This document shows, piece after piece, positions 1-10,783 of a stretch of 64,000 bases of DNA; position 1 is the first letter of the stretch, and each line of letters opens with the position of its first letter. A model generated the notes under the pieces. It saw only the letters and a program-made list of their open reading frames with translations, was not told the origin of the DNA and made no database searches. The translations under genes were made by a program, and so were the position numbers. This DNA comes from Macrophomina tecta (Eukaryota > Ascomycota > Dothideomycetes > Botryosphaeriales > Botryosphaeriaceae), in assembly GCA_024180945.1 (NCBI GenBank), contig JAKSGN010000002.1, positions 1,302,001 through 1,366,000 on the forward strand. Direction: 5' to 3'.

Positions 1-819
1 TGAAAGGACAAAGCAAAGAAAAGTGAAGTACAAGACTTGTTGAACTGACGGGCTCCCAGGTTTTTCTGATTGATGATTCCGATACCATGGCTGAGCATTA
101 GAAAGATGTGAAGCAGCTCTTCAGGATACTTTGTTACATGGTAAAAAAAGTACGACAAGGACGGTGTTGATCTCCACTTCATACAAGGTAACCAAGTGTT
201 CAACTCCCTGAAATCCTCGAAGCTTTTAGGGCGCTTAGATGTGAGACAACTCAACGGACCATCCAATATGGAAACAAGTCTGAGGCACATTCTTACGAAG
301 CACACCGAAAAGCTTCATTCCCAGATCAAAGACAGACCTTACCTACGGGAAAGATAACTTCGCCTAATGAATCTCTATGTTCTCACTGATGGGTCTTGGT
401 GGCAGCGATGCAATGCGGCGGAACCCATAAGGGAGTTTGTGCGTAACCTTCAGGAGCAGGGAGATGTAGTCCCCCATAAAAGCCCCACTGGCATTCAGTT
501 CATTAGTTTCGGTAACGGCGCGGACAACCTTACGTATTTGAAGTACCTTGATATTGGACTCGGTCTCGCGCGGTGAGTGTTTAACGAAGATATATACCTG
601 CTCTCGCGCAAACCTTAAATAAGATTCAGCAAGTGCTGATGAGAACTTTCTGCGATATTGTCGACACGGAGCCTTCCAACAGGAACGTCTGGAAAATGCT
701 GCATTGGCGCAATCAACAGGGATTTCGATGATGACCTCAACTCCGTCGGTAGCAGCTCCCTGGACATACTGCGAGAGACCAATGATTTTTCGATGTCAGC
801 ATCTGCCGAAATGGCATAA
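1..819 (+). pseudogene. von Willebrand A-domain protein, decayed, 5' end outside window
   Basis: Pieces of a fungal cytoplasmic vWA-domain protein can be read in order. A MIDAS-like FLIDDSDTM lies near 66-90, VKQLFRILCYMVKK near 108-149, YDKDGVDLHF near 151-180, VLTDGSW near 379-399, GIQFISFGNG near 490-519, and a C-terminal DIVDTEPSN...WKML / GAINRDFDDD tail ends in TAA at 817-819. The frame is broken at least four times: TAG at 99-101 where the family has Trp, a frame change in the A-run at 143-150, TAA at 355-357, and a one-base insertion near 702. A plausible intron (573-643, GTGAGT...GAG) separates the last two pieces. This shape (MIDAS, IQFIxFG, DIVDT tail) is typical of the family. I infer a dead gene; both nonsense codons fit C-to-T change at CpA, as in RIP, but two sites are weak evidence. 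Confidence 0.7.
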
Positions 820-2132
820 TACTCGGTGGAGTGTGTTTTCACTCCCCATGATCCATTCGCTTCCTCGTTTCTTTTCATTCTTGGGCGTGTCCGGATGCTG
901 TCGGGTCAAGAGACCTCCTTTTTCGGTTTTAGATGTGTTGTTGATACCCACGGCTGAGACTCTTGCTCATCATTCCCTTTGTGAATCCTAGGAACAGTCG
1001 TTGATCTTCATTTGGGGGTAATCAAATGCACTCTGGAACTAAGTTATGTTGTTCTGGCGGAAGATTTAGTCGACAACAATTCGAGGTTCAATAAACAGCC
1101 CGCTTCCTGCTTTGAATATTGCTTGTGACCAAAGATATATTCTTTTTCTTTTCAGAGCCGGAAATCCACATTCTGATGGCGAGGGCCAAGGCAGGATATT
1201 ACTGGATGCTCTCTCGTGCAGTCGGAATTATTATGAAACTTTTGCAGGCTAGCCAAGGGTGTCAAGATTTGTTTCGCAAATCGAAGACAATCATTAACTT
1301 CAGATTGAAGACTAAAGAAATTTGAAAGTCCGTAAAGAGATTCTGAATGAAATGTATGTACAAGCGGTTGCAAATGAGCCCCACCTTTCTTCAAAGTACT
1401 TTGTAAGGGCGCAAGCTTTTCTCTTCATCTGCTCCGAGCTCTGACTGCGTAGCTGAGCATTGCTTTTACTTGACACAACTTCCCATCCATAGGAATGCGG
1501 TCACGGATTACGCAGGGGTCTCTTGCATCCTACTGGCTACTGGGGAAGGCTGTGAAATCATCAAACTTGCCCAGCAAGAGGCCTTGGACGACAGCAGGCT
1601 GCCTTTGCTCGCGAGACTGCCGTGTTTCCCGGAGCCGGCCGTCGAAGGCGATTTCTAGGATGCGTTTTCTGGAATCGTGCGCGTCTTCTGCGCCCAATAA
1701 TGACGGTCGACATAGAGATTACTGTTGGCCCTCATCATGTCTTACCAATAAGCCACGGACAGCCGCTTGGGGATTAAGGGAGTGCTTGGACATATCAGAC
1801 GGGCTCCTGTAGCCGGAGGGGCCATTTGCTAGGTCTTGCGGAGTTCTTGATCCAGACTGATCGGATCATTGAGATGTAGGTTGTGTTGGTGACAGATCAA
1901 AAGGAAACCAGAGCAAGAGCAACCCCACGCTTTGGGATGTGGCTCGTGCGCTCTGTGGCTCGGTTCCGCTGGGGGCGGCAACGCTAGCGATTCCAGAAGC
2001 GTGGCCTTAAACCCGCGCCGCGACGTCCAGACACGCAGCGCAACAACTCACCACCACTCCCTCCCTTCCCAACTTCTAGCTATTCGAGATACCCCCGCTC
2101 TTTTCCACCTAATACGCCTCACGGTCTGCACA
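820..2132. other. intergenic, no gene seen
   Basis: Lies between the vWA pseudogene and the Sec61-beta start codon. Open frames are short and look like no family I know. The last 150 bases are pyrimidine-rich, as in fungal promoters. Confidence 0.5.
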
Positions 2133-2987
2133 ATGGTATGCCCGCCCCGCCGCCTCTCCTCGACACAATCCACAATGGCCGCGCAACCTGCCCAGCCTTC
2201 AAAGACGGGGGAAGATCAGCTCCACGTCCAGCTCGCCGCAGTTGCGCATCCATTGTCCAGCTCATGCCTTCCTCGGCGCATCGCTCAAGGGCGCCTCGCC
2301 AATTGCCCTTACCTGCATTCCATGATCCTCCCGCCGCTTTATTGAGACACCTTGCGCACCTACCACACAGCACCAATCCTGCCCGGGACACCAAGCTGAC
2401 CTTCTGCCTCGCACAGTCTTCTCCCCGCTCCGGCTCTCCTGTCAATTCGCCGCCCGCAACCGGCTCCACCACCGCGCGCCCCTCGTCCCCCAAGCCCCCG
2501 GGTGGCCCTGCCGTGGCCATCAGAAGGAAGGCCGCCGCCGACCGCGCTGACAAGGCCGCCAATGCTCGCCCCAGCAGCACCCGTGCCGCCGGAGCTGGTG
2601 GTAGCAGCAGCACCATGCTGAGTACGTACGCCCCGAGTGTCAACAGTCCAAGGAAGGCTCGAAGAGAAGAGTTCGGTGGGGCCGCGCAAAGGGTGTGACT
2701 TGTGGCACACATCCGAGGCGGGGGGACGTAGAGACGAACAGAGCGGATTGGACCGTCGAGACGTTGGAAAATGGCGGCGATGTGCTAACAACTTATGAAG
2801 GGCTCTACACCGACGAGTCTCCCGGCCTCAAGGTTGACCCCGTTGTCATCCTCGTCCTCTCTGTTGGCTTCATCATCAGCGTCGTTGCCCTGCACGGTAA
2901 GTTATTCTGCCCAATAAAGCTCTTGCAATACATTCTAATGCGAGTTCTACAGTCATCGCCAAGATCACCAAGAAGTTCTCCGCATAA
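2133..2987 (+). CDS. SBH1: Sec61-beta, protein translocon subunit
   Basis: Small tail-anchored subunit of the ER Sec61 translocon. Exons are 2133-2135, 2417-2621, 2801-2896 and 2953-2987, giving 112 aa. The first exon is only the ATG, followed at once by GTATGC; splicing to the AG at 2415-2416 gives a protein starting MSSPRSGSPVNSPP. Family marks are the Ser/Pro-rich cytosolic N-terminus with SSPKPPGGPA, the basic stretch IRRKAAADR, the motif LYTDESPGLKVDPVVILVL before the single membrane helix (about residues 83-103) and a short C-terminus ending in TKKFSA. Intron 2621/2800 has a GCTAAC branch point at 2784-2789. The length fits the family. It is convergent with the orphan gene at 4827-6731. 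The identification is firm; the one-codon first exon is inferred from splice sites and frame. Confidence 0.93.
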
Positions 2988-4826
2988 GTTACCGGATGAC
3001 ACCGTTCCAGACCCGCGAGACCTGAAGTTTAATTATACCCGGGCCTGCTCGACCAGGAACCAGGAGCAACCTACAGAAGGGATTGGGTGTTTTAGTAGGG
3101 TGTTGGGGCGAGGACGATCAGTATCTCTTCCAAAAAGCAGGTGTCGGCTACGGATTTGGCCGCTCCGAATTCGTTCTCGAAAGCAACGGCTGCAATTGTG
3201 ATGTATCATACCATAGGGTTTCTTGGGGATCGGGAATATTGAAGTTCTTTTTACGGCACGTTGCGTTGCGGCTTTTGCATTTTCGCATGTGATCGGCGTG
3301 CACAAGGTGACAATTTGAATGCACCAGGAGGACTGGGACTGCCGTGAAGTCATCCACGAATCCTGGTGATCTCTGTTAGAAGTTAAAAATTGCCTGTCAG
3401 AAGGTAAATCCGTCATACGTTGAACTGGTACCGCATCGTCTTGATTCACCGAGAACAAAGCCAGAGGAACGTAAAAGCGGGTCTGTTCAAGAACGGATGG
3501 CATCGAACAGTGTCAATACCAGGGTCGATATCAAAACCAAAGTATTGTCCCCTGCCTTTACTTCTCGCAGGGGAACTTCCCCTGTGAGTAATTGAAGCAT
3601 TCGTCCGGAATTAAGTTCTCAGATAAGCTGTTAATATTTGCATCCCGATGAATGCGCCAGCTTCCTGTGCAAATTTGGATATGCCGTTGACTACACTTTC
3701 GACAGCAACGGCCCAGAAGCTTTGTAGCCCAAATAGGCCAGTTAGGTTGCCATGACACAGACGAACCATCATACCACCATAAGGGCAGCAGTCCAGTCTT
3801 AAAGCTCCATCCGCACACCATTTCACCTGCACTTTATATTGCTTTTCCAACCATCCCCCCTTCGTGGTCCTTGGCTCATCACATATGCCTCAATCCATGT
3901 CTTATCCGGAATCCTCCATGTAGTAAGACCGCCGTCATCGACCTTCTCCATCGAACAGAGCAACATAAGATATGAAGACCGTTCACTTTTTGCTTTTCCT
4001 CCTCCATGCTTCCGCGCTGCCAAACACCCATGCAGCCACCCGCTGACCCATCCGCTCATCTGAGGCATTAAATACTGGTCACGAGTATGTGCTCGTGTGA
4101 AAGTGGTGGCAAAGCCATGCAAGACAACCAGCGACTTGAAGCAAAACCCCCCCGCCATCCGTCCCAAACACGACCAATCGCAAAATAGCGCGGCTTCCCA
4201 CAGACAATCTGAAAAGGGCACACGAAAAAAACTTTCTTGCTTCTTCCTTGCTCTCTGAGACTTGGGTGACTCAGGCGTGTCTCTCGCCACCGCAATCTCC
4301 TCCCGCCCATCGAGATTCCGAAGTGCTATAGTTTCCCGTCATCTGCTCTCTCTTTTCCCTTTCGTGTGTGCTCGCCCCCAAACCTGTGTCATATTTCCTC
4401 ACCTTTCTTTCTCTCGTCCAGGCTCCCCGTTCTTCTTATACAAAAAACATTTCAAATGTGAGTGAGATAAAAGGCCAAAGAATAAGAATACCAGGGGACA
4501 AAATATACAAAAAAGAAGCCTCGGAACTGGCTGATTGAAGCTTTTGCCAGGCACATCCGCATGGTCCCGTCTGCATGCAGTCTGCCATCTGGAAACCCAG
4601 GGGGAAATAAAAAAAAATTTCCCCTCATTCTTTCGTCCTTTTTTTTTCTCCCCTTGCATTAAGTGTCTCACATCGAGATGGCATACAATCCGCATCCCCA
4701 TACCTACCTTAAATGAAATATTCTGAGCAGCAGAAGAGAAAAATACCCAGCCATATGTCACCTCATCCTTGCCCACGCATATGAAAACAAAAAGGAGCCT
4801 AAATAAGAGATTCCCAAAGCTGACCC
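2988..4826. other. intergenic between convergent genes
   Basis: Holds the 3' flanks of Sec61-beta and of the minus-strand orphan gene. The minus frame 3611-3850 (79 aa) has protein-like stretches but weak codon bias and no recognised motif. CT-rich stretches occur near 4340-4440 and a T9 run near 4640. Confidence 0.45.
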
Positions 4827-6731
4827 TCACAGATCCAACTCACCCGCAAACTCCTCCTCATCCTGCATCCTATCCCGCCTATACTTCTCCTCCCTCTGCC
4901 TCACCAGCCTGTCCGCCTCGTCGTCCTCGTCGTCCTCATCCTCATCAACCTCTCTCAGCGGCCCGTGGGGCGGCGGCTGCCCGGCTTTCCCTTTGTTCTT
5001 CCTTCCGACTCCGCTGCCGCCAACGCTGTTGCCGCCGTCCTTGCGTTCCGCCTTGTTCTTCTCCATGCGCCGCGCGAAGTTGAGCGCCATATACGACTCG
5101 CCTAGACTCGCGCCGCGCAGCGCGCTGCCGTAGCTGGTGGGCGGGCTATCGCTACTGCTCAAGCCGCCAACGGGCAGCGGAACATCGACGGCGCTAAGGG
5201 ACGCCTCATCTGGGCGCATGTGGCTGGGCGGGGGGCGAGAGCGGGTGGGGTAGAAAATGCCGGTGTTGTTGGCGTCGACGAAGCTGCTCGAGAGGAGCGA
5301 GGCCGACTGAGCCTGTGGGGCCTGCTGGGACGAGTTCGCGATGCTGCGCGCGGACGAGGTGCCGACTTCCGGCGCGGTCGAAGAGAGTGCTGTTGTCGTG
5401 GGGGCGCGGGCGGGCGTATATGTTGGTAAGCCTGTGGTAGTAGCCGTCTTGACCTTCTTCTTTTTCTTCTTCTTGGGCTCCTTGGGCGCCGACTTTGCTT
5501 CCTCGGTCAGTGACGATCTCCTCCCTAGGCTTGCGGTTGGCCGCTGAGGGATCTCTTCTTTGCCAAAGTTCAAGGGGCTCGCTGAGTAGTTTGGTTTACT
5601 CTGCGGTGGGGAGGGTTGCTTCTCAGAACCTGCGTTTTCGCTGTTATCATCATTCACCGACGATCCCGCTTTTGCTTTCCCTTTTTCAGGCGACGCGGAC
5701 GACGGGCTTGAAATGTGGTCAGGTGCGATTTCAATGTCAGCTTGGCGGGGATTAACGTGAGCTGTTGCTGACAGTAGATCTTCAATAGGAATCTCTTCCG
5801 TGTGGATCCTCTCTGGCTCCGATTTCCAACGCTCAGCTTCCTCGATCTCCCGCTGTATATTTCGAAGCGTCTCTTCTGACAGGGAAGTCTGGGCAGAGTG
5901 GTTAGTTGAGGTCGAAGGCCCATCGTTCGGCGGAGATTGCGTTGGCGTCACGATACTCGGCCCAAGGCTCAAGCGCACAGCCTTGCGCGCACTTCCAGGG
6001 CGATCTCCGTTGGATTGCTTCAAGGAAGATCGACGTGGAGCAGGACGATGAGAAAGAGAGGGCGGCATTGTGGAGGAGCGTATCAGCTCAGAGCGAGGAT
6101 TTCTCGAGGGCCGACCGTCTCCTCTATTGGCAGCAGGCGCGGAGCTGCTCAACTTCTCCTGATCCTCGAGCAAAGGCAGGAAGCCCGGTAGCAATTGGAG
6201 TATCTCCGAGTCTCGTTCGCGCACAGCGCTCAAGGTTGCGTGAGCGGCGGCGTCGGGCGAATCAGAGTAGGTGGTGTCCGACTTTGCAACCTCTTCTGAC
6301 ACAGCCTCGGCCCTCTTGCGCGCATCCTCCTCGCGCTGCTTTGTGAACCACGAGGCCTCACTGTCGTCTTCCATCAGGTGGGGGGCACCGGAAGCGTCTT
6401 CGCACGCCTCGGCCATTGCCTGCTCGTGGTCGCGCTCCTGCTGGGCGGCGCGGCGTTTCTGGCGGTCTTCAGTGCGCAGGTCATAGCGACGGTTCTTTTC
6501 GGCGACGTAGTCGTTGAATTGCCCCTGTTTCTTCGCAATGTAGCGGGCGACCTTGGCGTCGAGCTCCTGGCGCTTCTGCTCGAGGCTCTGCAGCAATGCA
6601 TCGTCGAATTCGGGCGGGTCGCGCTGGCTGATCCAGGAGGTGTCGGGCAGGTGGATGTAACGATAGGTGTTCCTGGCCGGGTCGTGGAAGTGCTCCTGGG
6701 TCGGATGGTCGGGCGACAGCGATTGGGCCAT
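4827..6731 (-). CDS. orphan 634-aa protein, charged and low-complexity
   Basis: Single uninterrupted frame of 634 codons with ATG at 6731. I do not recognise a domain. Residues 1-40 hold the most ordered-looking motif (YRYIHLPDTSWISQRDPPEF). Residues 41-115 are rich in Gln, Lys, Arg and Glu and could form a coiled coil. The middle is Ser/Pro-rich and probably disordered, with a run of seven lysines near residue 420 that could be a nuclear signal. The motif SYMALNFARRMEKNKAERK lies near residue 560. The C-terminus (about 590-634) is strongly acidic. The frame, the strong GC3 bias and the absence of stops over 1.9 kb support a real gene. No signal peptide or membrane helix is seen. A nuclear or cytosolic scaffold role is possible but unproven. 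Confidence 0.8.
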   Translation of the reverse strand: MAQSLSPDHPTQEHFHDPARNTYRYIHLPDTSWISQRDPPEFDDALLQSLEQKRQELDAKVARYIAKKQGQFNDYVAEKNRRYDLRTEDRQKRRAAQQERDHEQAMAEACEDASGAPHLMEDDSEASWFTKQREEDARKRAEAVSEEVAKSDTTYSDSPDAAAHATLSAVRERDSEILQLLPGFLPLLEDQEKLSSSAPAANRGDGRPSRNPRSELIRSSTMPPSLSHRPAPRRSSLKQSNGDRPGSARKAVRLSLGPSIVTPTQSPPNDGPSTSTNHSAQTSLSEETLRNIQREIEEAERWKSEPERIHTEEIPIEDLLSATAHVNPRQADIEIAPDHISSPSSASPEKGKAKAGSSVNDDNSENAGSEKQPSPPQSKPNYSASPLNFGKEEIPQRPTASLGRRSSLTEEAKSAPKEPKKKKKKKVKTATTTGLPTYTPARAPTTTALSSTAPEVGTSSARSIANSSQQAPQAQSASLLSSSFVDANNTGIFYPTRSRPPPSHMRPDEASLSAVDVPLPVGGLSSSDSPPTSYGSALRGASLGESYMALNFARRMEKNKAERKDGGNSVGGSGVGRKNKGKAGQPPPHGPLREVDEDEDDEDDEADRLVRQREEKYRRDRMQDEEEFAGELDL

Positions 6732-7219
6732 TGCTGGGAAGTGCTGGGTGGGCGCAGGCTAGATGCCGGGTGACATCAGCGGCCTTTTGCGCCTCTGGGT
6801 AGGACGAGGACCAGCACGGCGGGCGAGGGCTCAACGGGCCTGGGTGTCGAGAGGGCCGGGCTGGGGCGTGGTGCGAAGATCGCGCGGAGGAAGCGTGAAG
6901 ATCTCGAGGGGCAGGCTGGGTGATGTTCCGCGGTGGGTGCGCGCACGAGGCGGTCAAGGGCGGGCGGACTGAAGGGTAGGGTTGGCAGAGGCAGCAGCAG
7001 AGGAGACGCATCGGCGCAAGGGCAACAGCAGCAGCAATGGCAGCAGTGTGGCGTGCAGCAGCAGGCGAGGCCGAAGCGGCGGCAGCCGGTCTGGCCCTTG
7101 TGGGAGCGCGGACATGCCTTCTGAGCGTTCAGCACCCGCTTCTCCGTCTTCGGCGATCGCGTTCCGTAAGGCTGAGGCCCTGGTCCGACGAAGAGTCACG
7201 GAGTTTTTTGCATTTGATC

Positions 7220-7280
7220 AGCCCAGCCGGCCAACCAGCCAGCCAGCCAGCAGCCAGCCGCCGCCGCCAGCCAGCCAGCC
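7220..7280. repeat. CCAG/CCAGC microsatellite
   Basis: Imperfect repeats of CCAG with inserted CCG units, seen directly. It lies in the upstream region of the minus-strand orphan gene. Confidence 0.8.
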
Positions 7281-9830
7281 TCGCCGCCAGGGCCTGCCTG
7301 CCGCAACTGGCAGTTCCGGGCCACGCGCTCGCGGCCTAAGCGAGCTTCAGCCTGACTGAGCTCCACCCTCCCCTGCTGCTGCCAGTCCACTGCTACGGCA
7401 GCTGTGCGTGGGCCGACCGCTGCCCGCCGCCCCAGCTGCCGGCCAGACACCGACGGGACGCTCTCTTCCGCGACAAGTGACCGCGGTGGTGCGAGGCGAT
7501 GCCACGCACAAGCACCGCGAACCGATCGCTACTTGGACGCGCATTACTGGATGCGTCTCGCACTTCCCCCGCTCCATGCCGGCACCGCCGCGCCGTATGC
7601 CACCGCTGCGTCAGCCCTCCGCGTGCAACCCCACGCCCGCCAGCACTCTCCCACCTGACCGGCTGGCCCTGCGCCGAGCCTCGACGGGTACTCTTGCTGG
7701 CATGCTTCACCGCTGTAGACACTGCCGCAAGCCATTGGCCGCCCGTTTCGAACTGCTGGTTCATCGGTCTAGCGCGATGCGGGTTGACCGTTTTGCAGCT
7801 TCCGCCCACTACTGTACTTCGGTCCGCTTCGCAAGGACTTCCCTGTGCTATAGCCGACCGGTCACGAATCACTTACCATCACTGGTAACCCATTCTGCCC
7901 GGCATGCAGTCTCTGCCCGCGCTCGTGATAGCACCTCGCCGTTTGATACGCTTTTCATATCGTCGCTGGACCGCTCGCCCGCCGGACTGACGGTGAACGG
8001 AGCACCCTGGCTTGCTGTCTTCAGCCCTGGGCCCGTGGATGACGGCATGCTACATTCATGTCCTTCAGCCGATGAACCCCATCCCCACCATTGACCTGAA
8101 GATTTTGCTGTGCGATACATGAGACGCCTGTGCGTGGGACAAGCCAGAGGTGAGCATCTTCACCTGCCTGTCACATCCGCACGCAATCCCCCGTGCATCT
8201 TTACGTCTCGGACCACTTATCAGGGCGTCAATAGCTGTCATGCCTCCCGGCCAATCGGCGCGAGGGCTGGAGTTAGGCTGATGAGTTTATCAACCTTTCG
8301 ATTCGTACCTCACCCGACAGATCATGCTGCATGTCATCATCCTACCCTGTCCCGCGCCGGAGGCATCCGGTCACCCTCTCAGCCCAAATTATGGCCTTGG
8401 CCTCGACCTGGATCTTCTGCTACTTCTCGAGCACCGTATGGCCTTCTCCACCACATGTACATACCAACCCGTTCACCATCGCGCAAGCGCAACATGTCGC
8501 GCCACATGCGCATCCAATGAGCAACACGTGGAATATTTGCCGCAACGGTTGCCGCCAGCTCGAGTGGGCTGCGGATGGACCAAGGTCGTGTTTGTCTACT
8601 TATCCCAAATGGATAAGGCCGCTCTCTCCAACTACTTAACTAATGTGTAGGCTCTTCCAAGTGTCCGGTATCGGTAGCGAATTAATATTGTCAGTTCGCT
8701 CGACGTCTACTTCATGATGCAACCATGGTAAGCTCACACCTCGTTTGATAAGGTTCGATAAAAGACGGGATCCAATCAGGTTGCACCTGTCGGGTTGTGG
8801 TTGTGGATCATGCGATGTATTCCCCACTTATGTGCAGTGATTTTCGCCCTCTCAGCGCTTCCACGCGAGCTTCATACCGCCGACTACCAGCCTCGCAGCG
8901 CGCCTCCGCCGGCCTAAAATTTTCCATCGTTAATGAGTCTCGGCCTCAAGGAGCGTTGAACTTTGTGGGATGTTGCTTGAATCACGCAGTTCGCGAAGAA
9001 CAAGCAATTCCTGGGGAAAATCAGCGCATGTGGGGACGTCAAAGTAACGGGTGGTCTTGATATATTACCTGAGCCCATGTGAAAAGAAAGAGGCGGTGTC
9101 AACAGCTCGAGGCCAACGGAAAATATCTTGCCGCAAGAGGAAGACGAAGTTAATTCTCTGCCAGCGCATGCAGAGAGATGCGGCGTAGCATGCGGCGTGG
9201 AAGATGCAAAGAACAAGCTTTCCATGGCTGGTGCCCCAAAAATAGAGAGCAGGACAGGTTGCAGGGCGACGAACGGATACTGGATGCCGATTTTGTACGG
9301 CTTATCCCCCACACGGGCGGCAATTACTAACCGATGTCCTGTCTTAGCCCCCATAGGCTGTGGGCTCAGCCTCGACGCCAACAGGCATAGCAAAACCTGA
9401 ACTACAGGCAAAGACAGGAGTAGCAACACAGACAACCGCCCACGGCGTGTCAGCATCCAGCCTCGTGCGCCTCTCTACATCCACCCATACCCCGTCATGG
9501 TTGGGTCGTGTTGTACAGACATGCCTTGGGAGGCAGCAGCGCGGCTGTACGCAAGGGCTGCAATCCTCCATACAGCCTTCTCCGTCACAGGATGGTCTTT
9601 TCCGCCTAGCCATATCCTGGCTTCAATGCTACCTGCTGCATTCCGAAAACTTGGTAGGGCACGGCTGGGTTGCTTCAGTCATGGTTGAACGCGGGTGTGC
9701 TTGCATGAGCCGCGTCCGAAACGGCGTAGTTGCCTAGTATATCTGGGGCACTGCCTGCGCACAATCCGAAGCCAATTTCTGAATTGACCCATTACTTGAG
9801 CGGCTTTCCTCTGCTATTTACTTGCGAACA

Positions 9831-9846
9831 CCCCCCCCCCCCCCCC
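9831..9846. repeat. C16 homopolymer
   Basis: Sixteen uninterrupted C bases, about 310 bases upstream of the MARVEL gene start. Length may be affected by sequencing error. Confidence 0.85.
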
Positions 9847-10159
9847 TCCCTCTGTCCTCACGACAAGGGACACAAGTGCCGTGCCTGCCGTTTTTTCCGT
9901 CTTGGGTCGTTTGGCGCCCACCATTTGCTCCACGCGCAAACTCACACACTTCCAACTCTTTTCTCCTTGTTCTCACCTATGCATATACGAGAAATCACTC
10001 GATAAAATAGTGTCTTTGTGAGTCACTAGGCTTGCTGCTGCATTCATTGTCTACGCCGCACCGTCCGGTCACAACGTCACAAGCAAGGAGCACTTCGCAC
10101 CACAAGAGCCACATTTCTCCCTCTCCGCACGCTTGAAAATCGCTCTAGCTCTCCCCAAG

Positions 10160-10783
10160 ATGTCACTACCCCTCATCAATGGCGCCGCGCGCGGCTTCCA
10201 GCTCATCTGCGCTGCCGTCGTTCTCGGCCTGTCCATCAGCCTCATCAAGACTCAAGTCTACGGTCGTGTCGACGCGATCAATTATGCTGCCTTCACGGGA
10301 GGTTTCGGGATGCTCGCTGCCCTGCTCGGCATTGCTGCCGTCTTCTTCACACCACTCTCGGGCTTGATCATGGTCGGCGTCGACGCACTGGCGGCGCTCT
10401 TCCTGCTCGCTGGCGGTATTGTAAGTCAACGCACACCCGCCTCCGCAGACCTCGCCACACTACAATGAAAACTGACTGTTTATCTGACCTAGGCCATCGC
10501 TGTGAAGCTCCGTGACGTCTCCTGTTCCAGCGACTCCGACCATAATAAGTCCCAATTGGGCTATAACGAGCTCACCAACAAAGGCATGATCAAGTCAAAC
10601 GACGGCAAGCCCAGAGCCGTGGGGATCAAGAACGCATCGGAAGGGCGTGATCGGTGCAAGAAGAACAGCGCCGACTCTGCCTTCATGATTATCACGGCCG
10701 TCATTTGCATCGGGACCCTGGCGATGGCGCTGCTGGCTATGAAGCGTAGAGGTGGTATCGGCAGGAAGGGCGTCGTTGTCTAA
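10160..10783 (+). CDS. Nce102-like MARVEL-domain membrane protein
   Basis: Predicted four-helix plasma-membrane protein of the Nce102 / non-classical export family, whose yeast members organise eisosomes and respond to sphingolipids. Exons are 10160-10420 and 10493-10783 (183 aa), joined in phase 0 by a 72-nt GTAAGT...CTAG intron. Hydrophobic segments lie at about residues 10-30, 42-63, 68-92 and 153-173. The loop before helix 4 carries the family-like RCKKNSADSAF, and the C-terminus is basic (MKRRGGIGRKG). The ATG at 10160 was chosen because it begins just before helix 1; the frame extends upstream only through a non-ATG codon. The membrane topology and MARVEL assignment are sound; which paralogue it is (Nce102 or Fhn1 type) cannot be settled by eye. 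Confidence 0.88.

Larger units (their letters stand above)
6732..10159. other. long intergenic region, divergent promoters
   Basis: 3.4 kb between two divergent genes. It is GC- and CT-rich near 6.8-7.9 kb and holds a CCAG-type repeat (7220-7280) and a C16 run (9831-9846). Open frames on both strands overlap one another, have no family motifs and look like chance frames. It probably contains the 5' UTRs and promoters of both neighbours. Confidence 0.45.

Noticed and set aside
3611..3850. 79-codon minus-strand frame with protein-like residues
   Set aside because: Short, weak codon bias, no splice partners that extend it; kept only as a note in the intergenic entry.
8914..9456. 180-codon minus-strand frame starting MLTRRGRLSVLLLLSLPVVQ
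   Set aside because: The start resembles a signal anchor, but the rest shows no family, no introns and no codon bias like that of the real genes.
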